NCBI GenBank assembly: GCA_017416855.1 | Contig: JAFQAZ010000017.1 | Location: 1-48,566 of the forward strand | Origin: Clostridia bacterium | Lineage (GTDB): Bacteria; Bacillota; Clostridia; UBA1381; UBA9506 | Reading direction: 5' to 3' | Length of the DNA stretch: 48,566 nt | Shown: positions 1-7,082 of the stretch, piece by piece | How the letters are laid out: every line of letters starts with the position of its first letter | Numbering within the stretch: position 1 is the stretch's first letter | Made by a program: the position numbers and the translations under genes | The notes under the pieces: generated by a model | Database searches by the model: none | Told to the model about the DNA's origin: nothing | Seen by the model: the letters and a program-made list of their open reading frames with translations, nothing else

Positions 1-1
1 A

Positions 2-601
2 TATTATTATGAAAATGAAGCGGAACAATATTTGTTTTACAGAGTTCCTCAAATGCTATTTACAGATAAACGCTTTTCAAAAATATCATCTGATGCTAAA
101 CTGCTTTATTCACTTTTTTTGAACAGAATGTCTCTGTCCAGAAAAAATGGCATGGTTGATGAAGAAAAGAGAGTGTACATATACTTTTCGATTGAAGAAG
201 TTATGGAAGTGTTCGGGATTGCATCTCAGAAAGCTACAAAAATAATTGCAGAGCTTGATGAAGTGAGAGGCTGCGGCTTGATTCACAGAAAGAAGTCCGG
301 GCAAGGTAAGCCTGCCAGAATTTATGTTATGAAATATACATCCGTAAACTACGATGATGAACCTGAAGATATTGAAGAATCATATGATGAGTATATAGAA
401 ATAGATGATAATTTTGTAGACAAAGACTCTGAAGAATATATGAAAAGCTTTATTCTAGAGGGTACTTTAGACGATCCTAAAATCGTAAGTTTCTCCAATA
501 AAAATTCCAGACTTTCGGAAATCAAAAATCAAGACTTTCGGAAATCAAAAATCAAGACTTTTGAAAAGCGAAAGTCAAGACTTTCGAAATTCAAAATGTA
601 G
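2..601 (+). pseudogene. Replication initiator RepA_N domain (N-terminal part, 5' partial, frameshifted)
   Basis: N-terminal part of a RepA_N-type replication initiator as carried by clostridial integrative/conjugative elements and plasmids. The frame is open back to base 2, where it reads YYYENEAEQY before LFYRVPQMLF, the typical RepA_N opening, so the true start lies left of the window and the TTG at 32 is not the start. The winged-helix-type region covers about the first 105 residues (phrases such as SSDAKLLYSLFLNRMSLS and KNGMVDEEKRVYIYF are characteristic), followed by an acidic linker and a Ser/Lys/Arg-rich linker encoded by 23-bp repeats. The frame stops at 601, while the matching C-terminal domain continues in another frame from about 561, so the gene is broken or frameshifted. 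Family assignment is confident; whether protein is still made is unknown. Confidence 0.85.
507..598 (+). repeat. Four tandem 23-bp iteron-like repeats inside the rep gene
   Basis: Four head-to-tail copies at 507-529, 530-552, 553-575 and 576-598, built on CAAGACTTTCGGAAATCAAAAAT-like units. Copies 1 and 2 differ at one base; copies 3 and 4 are degenerate. Copies 3/4 also form a perfect dyad, CGAAAGTC-AA-GACTTTCG (569-586). RepA_N replicons are known to keep their origin within the rep coding region, so this is a good candidate for the origin (inference). The unit is not a multiple of three, so each gain or loss of a copy changes the downstream reading frame. Confidence 0.75.
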
Positions 602-1046
602 TAATAATAAATATAATAATACTGATTATAACAATATCAATCCTATCTTATCTCATCAAAAGAAACAGGAAGATGCGATTGAAGAAAGAGAAGAGTATGA
701 AGAATTAATCAAAGATAATATCGATTATGACATTCTGGCAGAGAATAATCCCAATGTGGATATTGGTGGCATGGTTGAGATAATGCTTGATGCAGTCTGC
801 TCAGGTAGGGAGTATCTTGATATAAATCAGGATAAAGTTCCAAAAGAGATTGTTAAAAGCAGACTTTTAAAACTTGATTCAGAGCATATGAATTATGTTA
901 TTGAATGTCTGCAAAAGAACACAACCAAGGTTAAAAATATCAGAAGTTATCTCTTAACAGCACTATATAATTCATACGAAACGTTAGATCATTATTATCG
1001 GGCAGAAGTTAATTATGACCTCTATGGACGAGAGCAAAATCCATAG
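561..1046 (+). pseudogene. Replication initiator C-terminal domain (DUF6017-like), displaced frame
   Basis: Second half of the same replication protein, in a different reading frame from the first. It begins with an Asn/Tyr-rich linker (NNKYNNTDYNNINPILS), as is usual between the RepA_N and DUF6017 domains, and then shows the DUF6017 pattern: an acidic EEYEELIKDNIDYDIL stretch, VCSGREYL, KVPKEIVKSRLLKL and KNTTKVKNIRSYLLTALYN, ending in YDLYG. The TTG at 561 merely opens the frame inside the repeats and has no ribosome site. Together the two parts give roughly 350 residues, normal for an intact protein. In this family the C-terminal domain is thought to take part in host-specific replication. 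The gene is intact apart from the frame change. Confidence 0.8.
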
Positions 1047-1340
1047 TTTTCATATCACAAAATATGTCGCAAAAAAACAGGGGTAAAAAAGATATATGAA
1101 AAACCAGTGACGATGCGGGTTTGAAGGCGATTTTTGGGCAAAAATCTCCCCAGATGTAGAAAGCAGGGGGTAAAAGCAACGGTCCCAAAAACAAATCTGT
1201 GATAAAAGTGAGCAGACGAATAAACTCAAAAGCTGAGATTGTTTAAAGCTGAGATTGCAATAAAACAATGAGCAGACAAAACAGACGAAACAGACATTGT
1301 AACTATAAACATTTTAACAAATACAAATTTGATTGATTGT

Positions 1341-1370
1341 AAAAAAAAGCTCACTTGGAAGAAGTGAGCT
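1341..1370 (-). terminator. Intrinsic terminator oriented for minus-strand transcription
   Basis: A perfect 9-bp stem AGCTCACTT/AAGTGAGCT (1348-1356 and 1362-1370) with loop GGAAG is preceded on the plus strand by a run of A. Read on the minus strand it is a stem followed by a U-tract, the classical terminator form. No minus-strand gene is visible upstream of it, so it may end an antisense or spurious transcript from the AT-rich region before it reaches the rep gene. Confidence 0.6.
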
Positions 1371-1419
1371 GATGAAATAAAGAATTTTTAATAAGTGAAA
1401 AATGGGTTTATAATAATTC

Positions 1420-1459
1420 TACAACAAATATTGACATTTGCAAAAATGTTGTATATAAT
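1420..1459 (+). promoter_or_regulatory. Consensus sigma-A promoter with overlapping dyad
   Basis: TTGACA at 1431-1436 and TATAAT at 1454-1459 with a 17-bp spacer: a full-consensus vegetative promoter. A perfect inverted repeat TACAACA/TGTTGTA (1420-1426 and 1447-1453) flanks the -35 box and ends immediately before the -10 box, the expected place for a repressor operator. It drives the four-gene operon starting at 1478. Autorepression by an operon product is an inference. Confidence 0.75.
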
Positions 1460-1477
1460 AATAAATAGGTGATAAGT

Positions 1478-1777
1478 ATGAACTTAATTATTAATACGAT
1501 ATTGAAAGAGAAAGTCAGAATTGAATATCTGCTTGAAAAATATTATAAAATAATTGCAGAACTACCGAAGGGTTCGTTATCTGAAACAAATAAAAACGGT
1601 CAGAAATATTTTTATTTAAAATATCGGGATGGCAAAAAGGTAGTTACAAAATATCTTGGTAAAGATGCAGGGGATATACCTGCTCTTATAGAAAAAAGAA
1701 AACATACGGAAGCTATGATTAAATCACTGGAAGAAGAGTTAAAAATAGCAAATAAAGCACTGGAGGGAAATATATGA
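1478..1777 (+). CDS. Small basic/helical protein, first gene of the DUF3990 operon
   Basis: A 99-residue protein of unknown function. The ATG at 1478 is preferred over the in-frame GTG at 1469 because AGGTGA (1466-1471) is its ribosome site and includes that GTG. The N-terminal third looks helical; the middle ([21 protein letters not shown]) reads like the short beta-rich motif of small DUF6788-type proteins found on mobile elements; the C-terminal third is a charged helix or coiled coil. Its stop overlaps the next start (ATGA), implying translational coupling with the DUF3990 gene. It is the promoter-proximal gene, so it is a candidate antitoxin or autoregulator, but no DNA-binding motif is recognisable and the role is inferred from position only. 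Confidence 0.6.
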   Translation: MNLIINTILKEKVRIEYLLEKYYKIIAELPKGSLSETNKNGQKYFYLKYRDGKKVVTKYLGKDAGDIPALIEKRKHTEAMIKSLEEELKIANKALEGNI

Positions 1778-2265
1778 TAATTTATCACGGAAGTAATCTT
1801 GTGGTTGAAAGCCCTAAGCTTATTGCGCAGAACAGATATCTTGATTTCGGATATGGATTTTATACTACAACAAATAAAGTACAAGCGATTAGTTTTGCTG
1901 AAAAAGTATATAAGAGAATAAACGAAGGAACAAAACAAGTTAGCATTTATGAAATTGATGAAGAAAAGTTATTTTCAGAATGTTCTGTTCTTAGATTTGA
2001 ATCTCCTGATGAGGCTTGGCTTGATTTTGTCACTGAAAATCGAAGTGGAAATTACGATGGTGAAAGCTATGATGTTGTCTATGGACCTGTAGCAAATGAT
2101 GATGTTTATACAACATTTACTCTTTATCAGTCCGGTGCATTATCAAAAGAGCAGACACTTGAAACATTAAAGATTAAGAAACTTTACGACCAAATGGTGT
2201 TCACAAGTGAAAAGGCACTATCGTTTCTTAAGTTCATAGGAACAATACCGGAGGAGGAAATGTAA
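1774..2265 (+). CDS. DUF3990 family protein (ADP-ribosyltransferase-like)
   Basis: 163 residues matching the DUF3990 family, which shares the fold signature of ADP-ribosyltransferases. Visible landmarks are YHGS at residues 4-7 (the His expected to hold NAD), GYGFYTT with Tyr30, and a later [14 protein letters not shown] segment near residues 100-112 that ends the predicted catalytic core. No signal peptide, so cytoplasmic. The start overlaps the upstream stop by 4 bases and its stop overlaps the next start (TAATG), so the cassette is translated as a unit. DUF3990 genes commonly sit beside DUF3791 genes, as here, suggesting a toxin-antitoxin-like or anti-phage module; that function is inferred. 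No sign of truncation. Confidence 0.75.
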   Translation: MIIYHGSNLVVESPKLIAQNRYLDFGYGFYTTTNKVQAISFAEKVYKRINEGTKQVSIYEIDEEKLFSECSVLRFESPDEAWLDFVTENRSGNYDGESYDVVYGPVANDDVYTTFTLYQSGALSKEQTLETLKIKKLYDQMVFTSEKALSFLKFIGTIPEEEM

Positions 2266-2504
2266 TGGATAAAAAGAAATACGAATCAATGCTTATTTTG
2301 ATTGTTCCTGCTGTGGTAAAGCTTATTACGGAGAATTATTCTTGGGATGAAATTACAGCATCCAATAGGTTTTATGAATCAAAAGTTTTTGAATGTCTGG
2401 AACGCGAAGAGACAAAATTATGGCATTTAAGTCCGTTGACACTATTTAATATGTTTGATGAAGAACAGAAGACAGGTTCTTTTGTTTTCCCAGAGGAGGT
2501 GTGA
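2265..2504 (+). CDS. Small hypothetical protein of the DUF3990 operon
   Basis: 79 residues, acidic, with no motif I can name securely. An N-terminal predicted helix (LILIVPAVVKLITENY) is followed by a segment (FYESKVFECLEREETKLWHLSPLTLFNMF) resembling small proteins that accompany DUF3990/DUF3791 pairs. The start codon shares bases with the previous stop (TAATG) and GGAGGA lies just upstream, so it is almost certainly co-translated with DUF3990. A partner or antitoxin role is an inference from position. Confidence 0.6.
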   Translation: MDKKKYESMLILIVPAVVKLITENYSWDEITASNRFYESKVFECLEREETKLWHLSPLTLFNMFDEEQKTGSFVFPEEV

Positions 2505-2507
2505 ATT

Positions 2508-2714
2508 ATGAGTAAAGAGGGTAACTTTTTAATATTTTGTATAGAGCAGTACAGAACCGCAAAGAATTTGACTGGTAAACAGGTAATAAGCCTTTTTAAA
2601 CAGTATAAAATTTCTGAATATATAGTGAGTTGTTTCGAGGCACTGCATACAACCGGAGCTAGCTATATTATTGAAGATATTGATTTGTATATTGAAGCTC
2701 GTCAGGCAGTTTGA
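2508..2714 (+). CDS. DUF3791 family protein
   Basis: 68 residues with the typical DUF3791 pattern: FLIFCIEQYR, then LTGKQVISLF, a Tyr-rich middle and the closing LHTTGASYIIEDIDLYI. Function is not known. The family is repeatedly found directly next to DUF3990, and here it is the last gene of that operon, 3 bases after the previous stop, with GAGGAGGTG as ribosome site. It is a good candidate for the neutralising partner of the ADP-ribosyltransferase-like protein. It is followed by the hairpin at 2809-2842. Confidence 0.7.
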   Translation: MSKEGNFLIFCIEQYRTAKNLTGKQVISLFKQYKISEYIVSCFEALHTTGASYIIEDIDLYIEARQAV

Positions 2715-2808
2715 TGCGTGCTTGAATAGAGTATGTCCGTGCCATTGTGGGTATTTCCCCGATTTTGTGTAAAACTTCAAGATGATAATATAATCTAAGT
2801 GATTTTAG

Positions 2809-2842
2809 AGGGATGAAATCCGTATTTCGGGATTTCATCCCT
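2809..2842 (+). terminator. 13-bp perfect hairpin downstream of the DUF3990 operon
   Basis: AGGGATGAAATCC (2809-2821) pairs perfectly with GGATTTCATCCCT (2830-2842) around an 8-base loop. There is no U-tract after it, so it may be a weak terminator, an mRNA 3' stabiliser, or a structure belonging to the adjacent IS remnant. Confidence 0.45.
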
Positions 2843-3190
2843 TAGTCCATATATAACATAAAAACACAGGCTTGCCAAGGGAGTCCTCGTTTTGAGGACA
2901 TTAATTTTACCCTTCCTTGCAAATAGCGGAAAATTTGTGCTATCAGAGTCTGCCGTCTAATTGACGGTTCACCATACTTTTCCCCGGCTATGGGGCGGCA
3001 TAGTCCATTTTTCGTTGCTTTAAAAGTTGCCAGAGACAATGCCTTTAAAAGTGCGGTATCGCTTGAAAAACACTTCTTTGACTATTTGAGCGGCGTAAGG
3101 CACGGTTAAGGCTTTCTATCGCATTGGTGGTATACATAACCCTTCGTTCTTCTTTCTCTTCTTCTTTTTGCCATAAAAAATTCCTCCTAT
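2842..3190 (-). pseudogene. Decayed IS256-family (mutator-type) transposase remnant
   Basis: Reading the minus strand from about 3190 there is a ribosome site (GGAGGA) and ATG at 3174, then frame-broken coding DNA. The piece VMYTTNAIESLNRALRRSN (about 3145-3090) is the C-terminal signature of IS256-type transposases and includes the last acidic residue of the DDE triad. After another frame change, a piece (about 3039-2900) ending in FRYLQGRVKL matches the usual carboxyl end (YFEGRL). The N-terminal two thirds, with the first two acidic residues, are absent, so this is an internally deleted, non-functional remnant. TGTAAAA-containing sequences at about 2768 and 3221 may be remnants of the terminal inverted repeats. 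Confidence 0.7.
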
Positions 3191-3286
3191 GATATTTTTA
3201 TTCTATTATAGAAGGAATCAATTTTACAGACCTTTTCTCACACTCTCCTTATCCGTTTGAAATGTTCACTTTATAATTTTAAAACT

Positions 3287-4330
3287 TTATATATATCCAA
3301 CATCCATTTTAACCACATCACCCTTATCAGTGTCATCACAGAAATATGCTTCATAAAGTTCTTCGGCAAAATGGTCGCGAGCATTACCCCAGGCTGAGTT
3401 TGAAAGAAAGATAATATCAAAATCATCTTCCGGCACTTGGATGTGCAAGGTTCTGAAACCTTCCCACCCGCCACCGTGTGTAATACGGGTTTTGCCGTGC
3501 CATTCGCTTACGGTACAGCCAAAACCCATTGAATTGAGTGGAGAAGGGGTTAACACTTCTTTCCAAGTTTCCGGCTTTAAAATCAGCTGATGTTTAATGG
3601 CTTTATTCAAGCAATAAATGTCATTTACGTTAGATATAATATCAGCACAGCCTAACACCCATTCATCTACACGGTGAATTGGAACAATATTGCCATCTTT
3701 TTTACAATAGCCCTGCACTCTGTCTGCTATGCTGAGGTGCTTGTTATCCACTTGCGTATGGAACATACCCAATGTCTCAAACACATTGGTTTTCATATAG
3801 TCTGCATATGCCATTCCGGTAACATTTTCGATAATTAAAGCACAAATAATGAAATTAATGTTGGTATATATACCATTGGTTCCCGGGGCAAACAACATCT
3901 CTTTTTCAGCGATTAAAGTAAGTTGTTCTTTCAATTGCTCAGAGGTTTCACCATGATATTTCTGGCGAAAATCAGTATGCTGATCAAAATCCGGCAAACC
4001 GCTTGTGTGGTTTAATAAATGACGGATAGTGATATCCTTATGTAACCCTTTTGCTTCCGGCAGATATGTTCCGGGGTGCTTATCAATATCAATTAATTGT
4101 TCATCTTTTAGTTTTAACAAACCAATAGCACAGAAAGGCTTTGAAAGGGAATAAAGCGTGAACAGGGACTTTTCTGTCACAGCTAAACCTTTTTCAATGT
4201 TAGCATAACCGAGAGCTTTTTCATATATTATCTCGTCTTTTACTGTCAGGCGCAAAAAGCCGGAATTTTGATTTTTTTTATAATAGTTTTCTACAAAGTT
4301 TTCGATTCTTGCATAAAATCCTGCATTCAT
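3287..4330 (-). CDS. Serine hydrolase, beta-lactamase/esterase (class C-like) fold
   Basis: 347 residues, no signal peptide, so cytoplasmic. The three active-site motifs of the beta-lactamase/DD-peptidase/EstB superfamily are in order: S61-L-S-K64 (SxxK), Y155-T-N157 (YxN) and H285-G-G287 (the KTG-box equivalent). Such proteins hydrolyse esters, amides or peptides; in a glycan island a role in removing acyl groups from imported sugars is reasonable but inferred. It begins 22 bases after the GH3 stop with its own ribosome site (AGAGGT), so both lie in one minus-strand operon. Length is normal for the family. No terminator is obvious before the IS remnant downstream. Confidence 0.8.
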   Translation of the reverse strand: MNAGFYARIENFVENYYKKNQNSGFLRLTVKDEIIYEKALGYANIEKGLAVTEKSLFTLYSLSKPFCAIGLLKLKDEQLIDIDKHPGTYLPEAKGLHKDITIRHLLNHTSGLPDFDQHTDFRQKYHGETSEQLKEQLTLIAEKEMLFAPGTNGIYTNINFIICALIIENVTGMAYADYMKTNVFETLGMFHTQVDNKHLSIADRVQGYCKKDGNIVPIHRVDEWVLGCADIISNVNDIYCLNKAIKHQLILKPETWKEVLTPSPLNSMGFGCTVSEWHGKTRITHGGGWEGFRTLHIQVPEDDFDIIFLSNSAWGNARDHFAEELYEAYFCDDTDKGDVVKMDVGYI

Positions 4331-4352
4331 ATTATTACCTCTTTTGAGTTGT

Positions 4353-5921
4353 TTATTTCAGTTTGAAATTGTAAGTTGGTTCACCGTTTGCCGGGTAAAC
4401 ACCAGCCAAAACCTCCAGGCTTGTATCGACACTTTCTAATGAGGGGCCACCAAAAATGATGTTTGGAATGTGTGGCAGTTCCTCAAGCACATAGGGGTTG
4501 CCGTAATGAATCATATTAGAAATTCTACCGGTTGTCTGCATAGCATCGATGAGGTTAACTAAACGGCGCGTCAAGTGTTCTAAGCCTGTATAAGGAACAA
4601 ATTCAGAGAAGGTCATCATAACTAGCTTATCACAACCTAATGAATTTTCCAAAACGGTCATCAGCTCAAATTGTGATGGGAACTCATGAATAATCTGATA
4701 TTTTGCATTGGGGAACAGTTCGTTGATTTTCTGAACAATTCTATCAGGCTGATGCCAACCATTGCCGCTGAAAGTATCTACAGCAACTTTCCCATCAGAA
4801 ACAGATGTTTCCTGCTTGGCAACAATGATAAAGAAATGCTTGCCATCACGGGAAATGGTGCTTTCCACATCATCGTCCTTTTTAATGTAAATGCCATCTT
4901 TATTAATACTTTTAAAGGTTTTCATTTCTTCTTCCGTCACTTCACTGTTTGTTGGAAGGAGGGTAGCCCTGTGTTGTGCCGCAAGCACTCTTTTTGTGGC
5001 GGCATCTAAACATTCATCAGAAATCATGCCTGTATCATAAGCTTCGCAGTATGATTCAAACTGCTCACGGTTATAGATGGTGTAAGGCAGTAAAAGGTCG
5101 ACACCAGCATTCATAGCAAGAGCCTTTGATTCCACATCATCATATTTTGCTTTGACAGCCATCATGCAAAGAGCGTCGGTAATTAAAAAGCCTTCATAAC
5201 CCTGTTCGCGAATAATGTCAAGTAAAGGTTTTGAGAGGGTTCCAGGGTGTTCATTATCAATGTTGATATACTTTTTATGAGAGATCATAGCACCGTCTAA
5301 AACGCCTGCCTTATCCATAGCAAGATAAGGGGTTAAGGCGTAATCAAGAAGGATTTCTTTCGTGTCAGCAGAGAGACTTTCACCCATGTGAGCATCCATT
5401 TTATTGAGACTGCTGCCGCCGGGGTAGTGCTTGGCAACGGTTAACACGCCGCCGTCACGCATACCTTTTGCTTCTGCAATGGCAAGGGCAGAAACTTTGT
5501 CTTTATCAATGCCCAGACTGCGCATACTGCCTGCTCCCATATCCACAACAGGATTACAAAGCACATTATAACCCATTTTACGAGCGGCAACGCCAATGGT
5601 TTTACCAAAAGCATAGGCATGTTTTTCACTACCTGTGGTGCCAATGGCATTATGCTTGCCAACCAAAAACTCACCGATACCGCTTTCGGCGTCAGTGATA
5701 ATTAAAATAGGGTAATCGGCAATGGCTTTTACTTTTTCAATCTGTTCCTGTGCGTGACCGGCATCATATTGAATCCACACGGCCCCCAGAGAATGATTTT
5801 TAATTAAGTCAAACACAAATTCATCATCACCATCAGGGCGTTCATCACCATGAATACAAGCGGTGAAGGTCATACCCAATTTCTGGCGAGTAGAAAGTTC
5901 TTCAAATTTTAATTCTTTCAT
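4353..5921 (-). CDS. Glycoside hydrolase family 3, NagZ-type
   Basis: 522 residues from the ATG at 5921, chosen over an upstream in-frame start because AAGGAG lies 7 bases ahead of it. The N-terminal TIM barrel carries the GH3 loop K164-H165-Y-P-G-G, with D176-A-H178 filling the place of the NagZ Asp-His general acid/base, and the nucleophile Asp249 in LITDALCM. The C-terminal half resembles the alpha/beta sandwich of two-domain GH3 enzymes. The NagZ clade includes beta-N-acetylhexosaminidases and phosphorylases, so the substrate is probably a beta-linked (amino)sugar; this is family-based. There is no signal peptide, so it acts on imported oligosaccharides. It has its own promoter at 5954-5983 and is co-transcribed with the serine hydrolase. 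Confidence 0.85.
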   Translation of the reverse strand: MKELKFEELSTRQKLGMTFTACIHGDERPDGDDEFVFDLIKNHSLGAVWIQYDAGHAQEQIEKVKAIADYPILIITDAESGIGEFLVGKHNAIGTTGSEKHAYAFGKTIGVAARKMGYNVLCNPVVDMGAGSMRSLGIDKDKVSALAIAEAKGMRDGGVLTVAKHYPGGSSLNKMDAHMGESLSADTKEILLDYALTPYLAMDKAGVLDGAMISHKKYINIDNEHPGTLSKPLLDIIREQGYEGFLITDALCMMAVKAKYDDVESKALAMNAGVDLLLPYTIYNREQFESYCEAYDTGMISDECLDAATKRVLAAQHRATLLPTNSEVTEEEMKTFKSINKDGIYIKKDDDVESTISRDGKHFFIIVAKQETSVSDGKVAVDTFSGNGWHQPDRIVQKINELFPNAKYQIIHEFPSQFELMTVLENSLGCDKLVMMTFSEFVPYTGLEHLTRRLVNLIDAMQTTGRISNMIHYGNPYVLEELPHIPNIIFGGPSLESVDTSLEVLAGVYPANGEPTYNFKLK

Positions 5922-5953
5922 CAGGTTGCTCCTTATCTGTTTCTGGCATTTCA

Positions 5954-5983
5954 ATTTTAACATATTTTACTAATCACGGTCAA
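5954..5983 (-). promoter_or_regulatory. Promoter of the GH3/serine hydrolase operon
   Basis: On the minus strand, TTGACC (5983-5978), an 18-bp spacer and TAAAAT (5959-5954), about 33 bases upstream of the GH3 start. Good sigma-A match. Confidence 0.55.
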
Positions 5984-5998
5984 TCTATAATAAGCAAT

Positions 5999-6029
5999 AA
6001 GCCCCGGAAACCAATGATTTCTGGGGCTT
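5999..6029 (-). terminator. Hairpin between the isomerase-like and GH3 genes
   Basis: AAGCCCCGGAAA (5999-6010) pairs with TTTCTGGGGCTT (6018-6029) with one non-Watson-Crick position and a 7-base loop. It lies just after the minus-strand isomerase-like gene and before the GH3 promoter, so it probably separates the two units. The downstream minus-strand sequence is only moderately U-rich. Confidence 0.6.
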
Positions 6030-6048
6030 GCATGTATGTATTTTTATA

Positions 6049-6879
6049 TTACAACGAAAGATTTTTAATGAAATTATAGTTGTTCTTTGCGCTTTCTTTG
6101 TTGCTTCCCGGTGCGGTGTCAAGCTCAATACAATGATATCCATGATAACCTGCATTTTCCAGAATCTTAAATACGCTCTTGAAATCGACGCTGCCGCTGC
6201 CTAATTCGGCGAAGTTGGTATATACTTCCATACCGGCGCTGGCAAGACCAACAGAGCCAACATCAGCACCCAGTGTAAAGTCTTTTAAGTGAGTAAAACC
6301 AACACGGTCTGCATATCGTTCAATCACAACTAAAGGATCGCATTCGCCAGCGATTAAGTGTGCTGTATCCGGCACAAAAGAAAGCTCTTTAGCAGACGTG
6401 TTCTGAAGCATGTAATCAATTTCGTTTTCCATCATAACACGGGTGTTGTGATGAGGGTGCAGGCAGGTCGTAATATCAAACTGTCTGGCAGTGTTGGCAA
6501 AACGCATTACCTTATTTAATTCGTAATCAAGGTCTGCCTTTAAGTTTTCTTTGCTGTTATGGCCTAAAGGTGCTTGCAAGCTAAGAACCTTAACGCCAAG
6601 CTTGGCAACAAACTCTAATTCGTTTTCTAAATTGGAGAAGAATGCATTTTCGTCTTCTTTTTGGGGAAGATGAAAATAAAAGCTGACAGGTTTTAAATTG
6701 TTACGTTTGAGCACTTCGTTATAAGCCTCCAAATCCATATCGTAGGCATAAATTGCGGCTTTAACGCTTTCGAAACAACGGAAACCAACCTCGGTAATAT
6801 CCTTTGCGGCCTGTTCCATTTCTTCGCGTGTTTCTGTGCCCCAAGGCCAAATGGCATAAGCAAATTTTTCGATATTCAT
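6049..6879 (-). CDS. TIM-barrel sugar isomerase/epimerase-like (AP-endonuclease-2 superfamily)
   Basis: 276 residues of the xylose-isomerase-like TIM-barrel superfamily that includes IolE, IolI and many sugar epimerases. Metal-site candidates are visible in order: HPHH at 141-144, PDTAHL with D171 and H174, H197 in FTHLKD and E252 in CIELD. The family uses such residues to hold a divalent metal for isomerising, epimerising or dehydrating sugars and cyclitols. No signal peptide, so cytoplasmic. It is transcribed divergently from the AraC regulator, a typical arrangement for a regulated target, and carries a good promoter at 6915-6943. The exact reaction cannot be assigned. Confidence 0.7.
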   Translation of the reverse strand: MNIEKFAYAIWPWGTETREEMEQAAKDITEVGFRCFESVKAAIYAYDMDLEAYNEVLKRNNLKPVSFYFHLPQKEDENAFFSNLENELEFVAKLGVKVLSLQAPLGHNSKENLKADLDYELNKVMRFANTARQFDITTCLHPHHNTRVMMENEIDYMLQNTSAKELSFVPDTAHLIAGECDPLVVIERYADRVGFTHLKDFTLGADVGSVGLASAGMEVYTNFAELGSGSVDFKSVFKILENAGYHGYHCIELDTAPGSNKESAKNNYNFIKNLSL

Positions 6880-6900
6880 AGTACTCTCCTTATATCATTA

Positions 6901-6952
6901 ATTATGTTACATTCATCTTAACATTTTGATGTAAATTAATCAATGACATAAT
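6901..6952 (-). promoter_or_regulatory. Promoter and candidate operator of the isomerase-like gene
   Basis: Minus-strand TTGATT (6943-6938), 17-bp spacer, TAAGAT (6920-6915). A dyad TTACAT/ATGTAA (6907-6912 and 6929-6934) spans the -10 box, an outer inverted repeat ATTATGT/ACATAAT (6901-6907 and 6946-6952) encloses the whole promoter, and AATGACATAAT (6942-6952) abuts the -35 box. The same 11-mer recurs at 7928-7938. A binding role for the adjacent AraC protein is inferred. Confidence 0.5.
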
Positions 6953-6995
6953 GTAGCGAAAACTACCCAAAAACTTGCAGAGTGCGCCAGATTTA

Positions 6996-7024
6996 TTGAA
7001 TTAGAAAAAAAGGTTTGATAAAAT
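6996..7024 (+). promoter_or_regulatory. Promoter of the AraC-family regulator gene
   Basis: TTGAAT (6996-7001), 17-bp spacer, TAAAAT (7019-7024), about 59 bases before the start codon. Good sigma-A match and divergent from the promoter at 6915-6943. Confidence 0.5.
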
Positions 7025-7082
7025 GTAATCGTGAATCTGTCGCCTTTTTGTTGAAATTTAATAAATAAAGAAGGTGAAACCA

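Larger units (their letters stand above)
1047..1477. other. 430-bp AT-rich non-coding gap downstream of rep
   Basis: No convincing gene in either strand; the short minus-strand ORFs here are low-complexity. It holds a small hairpin (GATTTTT-GGGC-AAAAATC, 1129-1146), a 13-base direct repeat AAAGCTGAGATTG (1229-1241 and 1245-1257), a direct repeat TGAGCAGAC (1209-1217 and 1268-1276), the hairpin at 1341-1370, and the promoter of the next operon. Confidence 0.6.

Noticed and set aside
507-598. CRISPR-like array
   Set aside because: The 23-bp units are directly adjacent with no spacers and lie inside the rep coding region; they are iteron-like tandem repeats.
561-1046. Independent gene starting at the TTG at 561
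   Set aside because: No ribosome site and no start of its own; the protein is the C-terminal DUF6017 half of the upstream replication gene.
1009-1268. Two overlapping minus-strand open frames of 61 and 72 codons
   Set aside because: Low-complexity Phe/Leu/Cys-rich translation of AT-rich DNA, without ribosome site or family pattern.
1341-1370. Terminator for the rep gene
   Set aside because: The A-tract precedes the stem on the plus strand, so the U-tract forms only in minus-strand RNA.
2842-3039. Small minus-strand gene of 65 codons
   Set aside because: Its sequence is the tail of an IS256-family transposase, with the preceding part in another frame; treated as part of the pseudogene.
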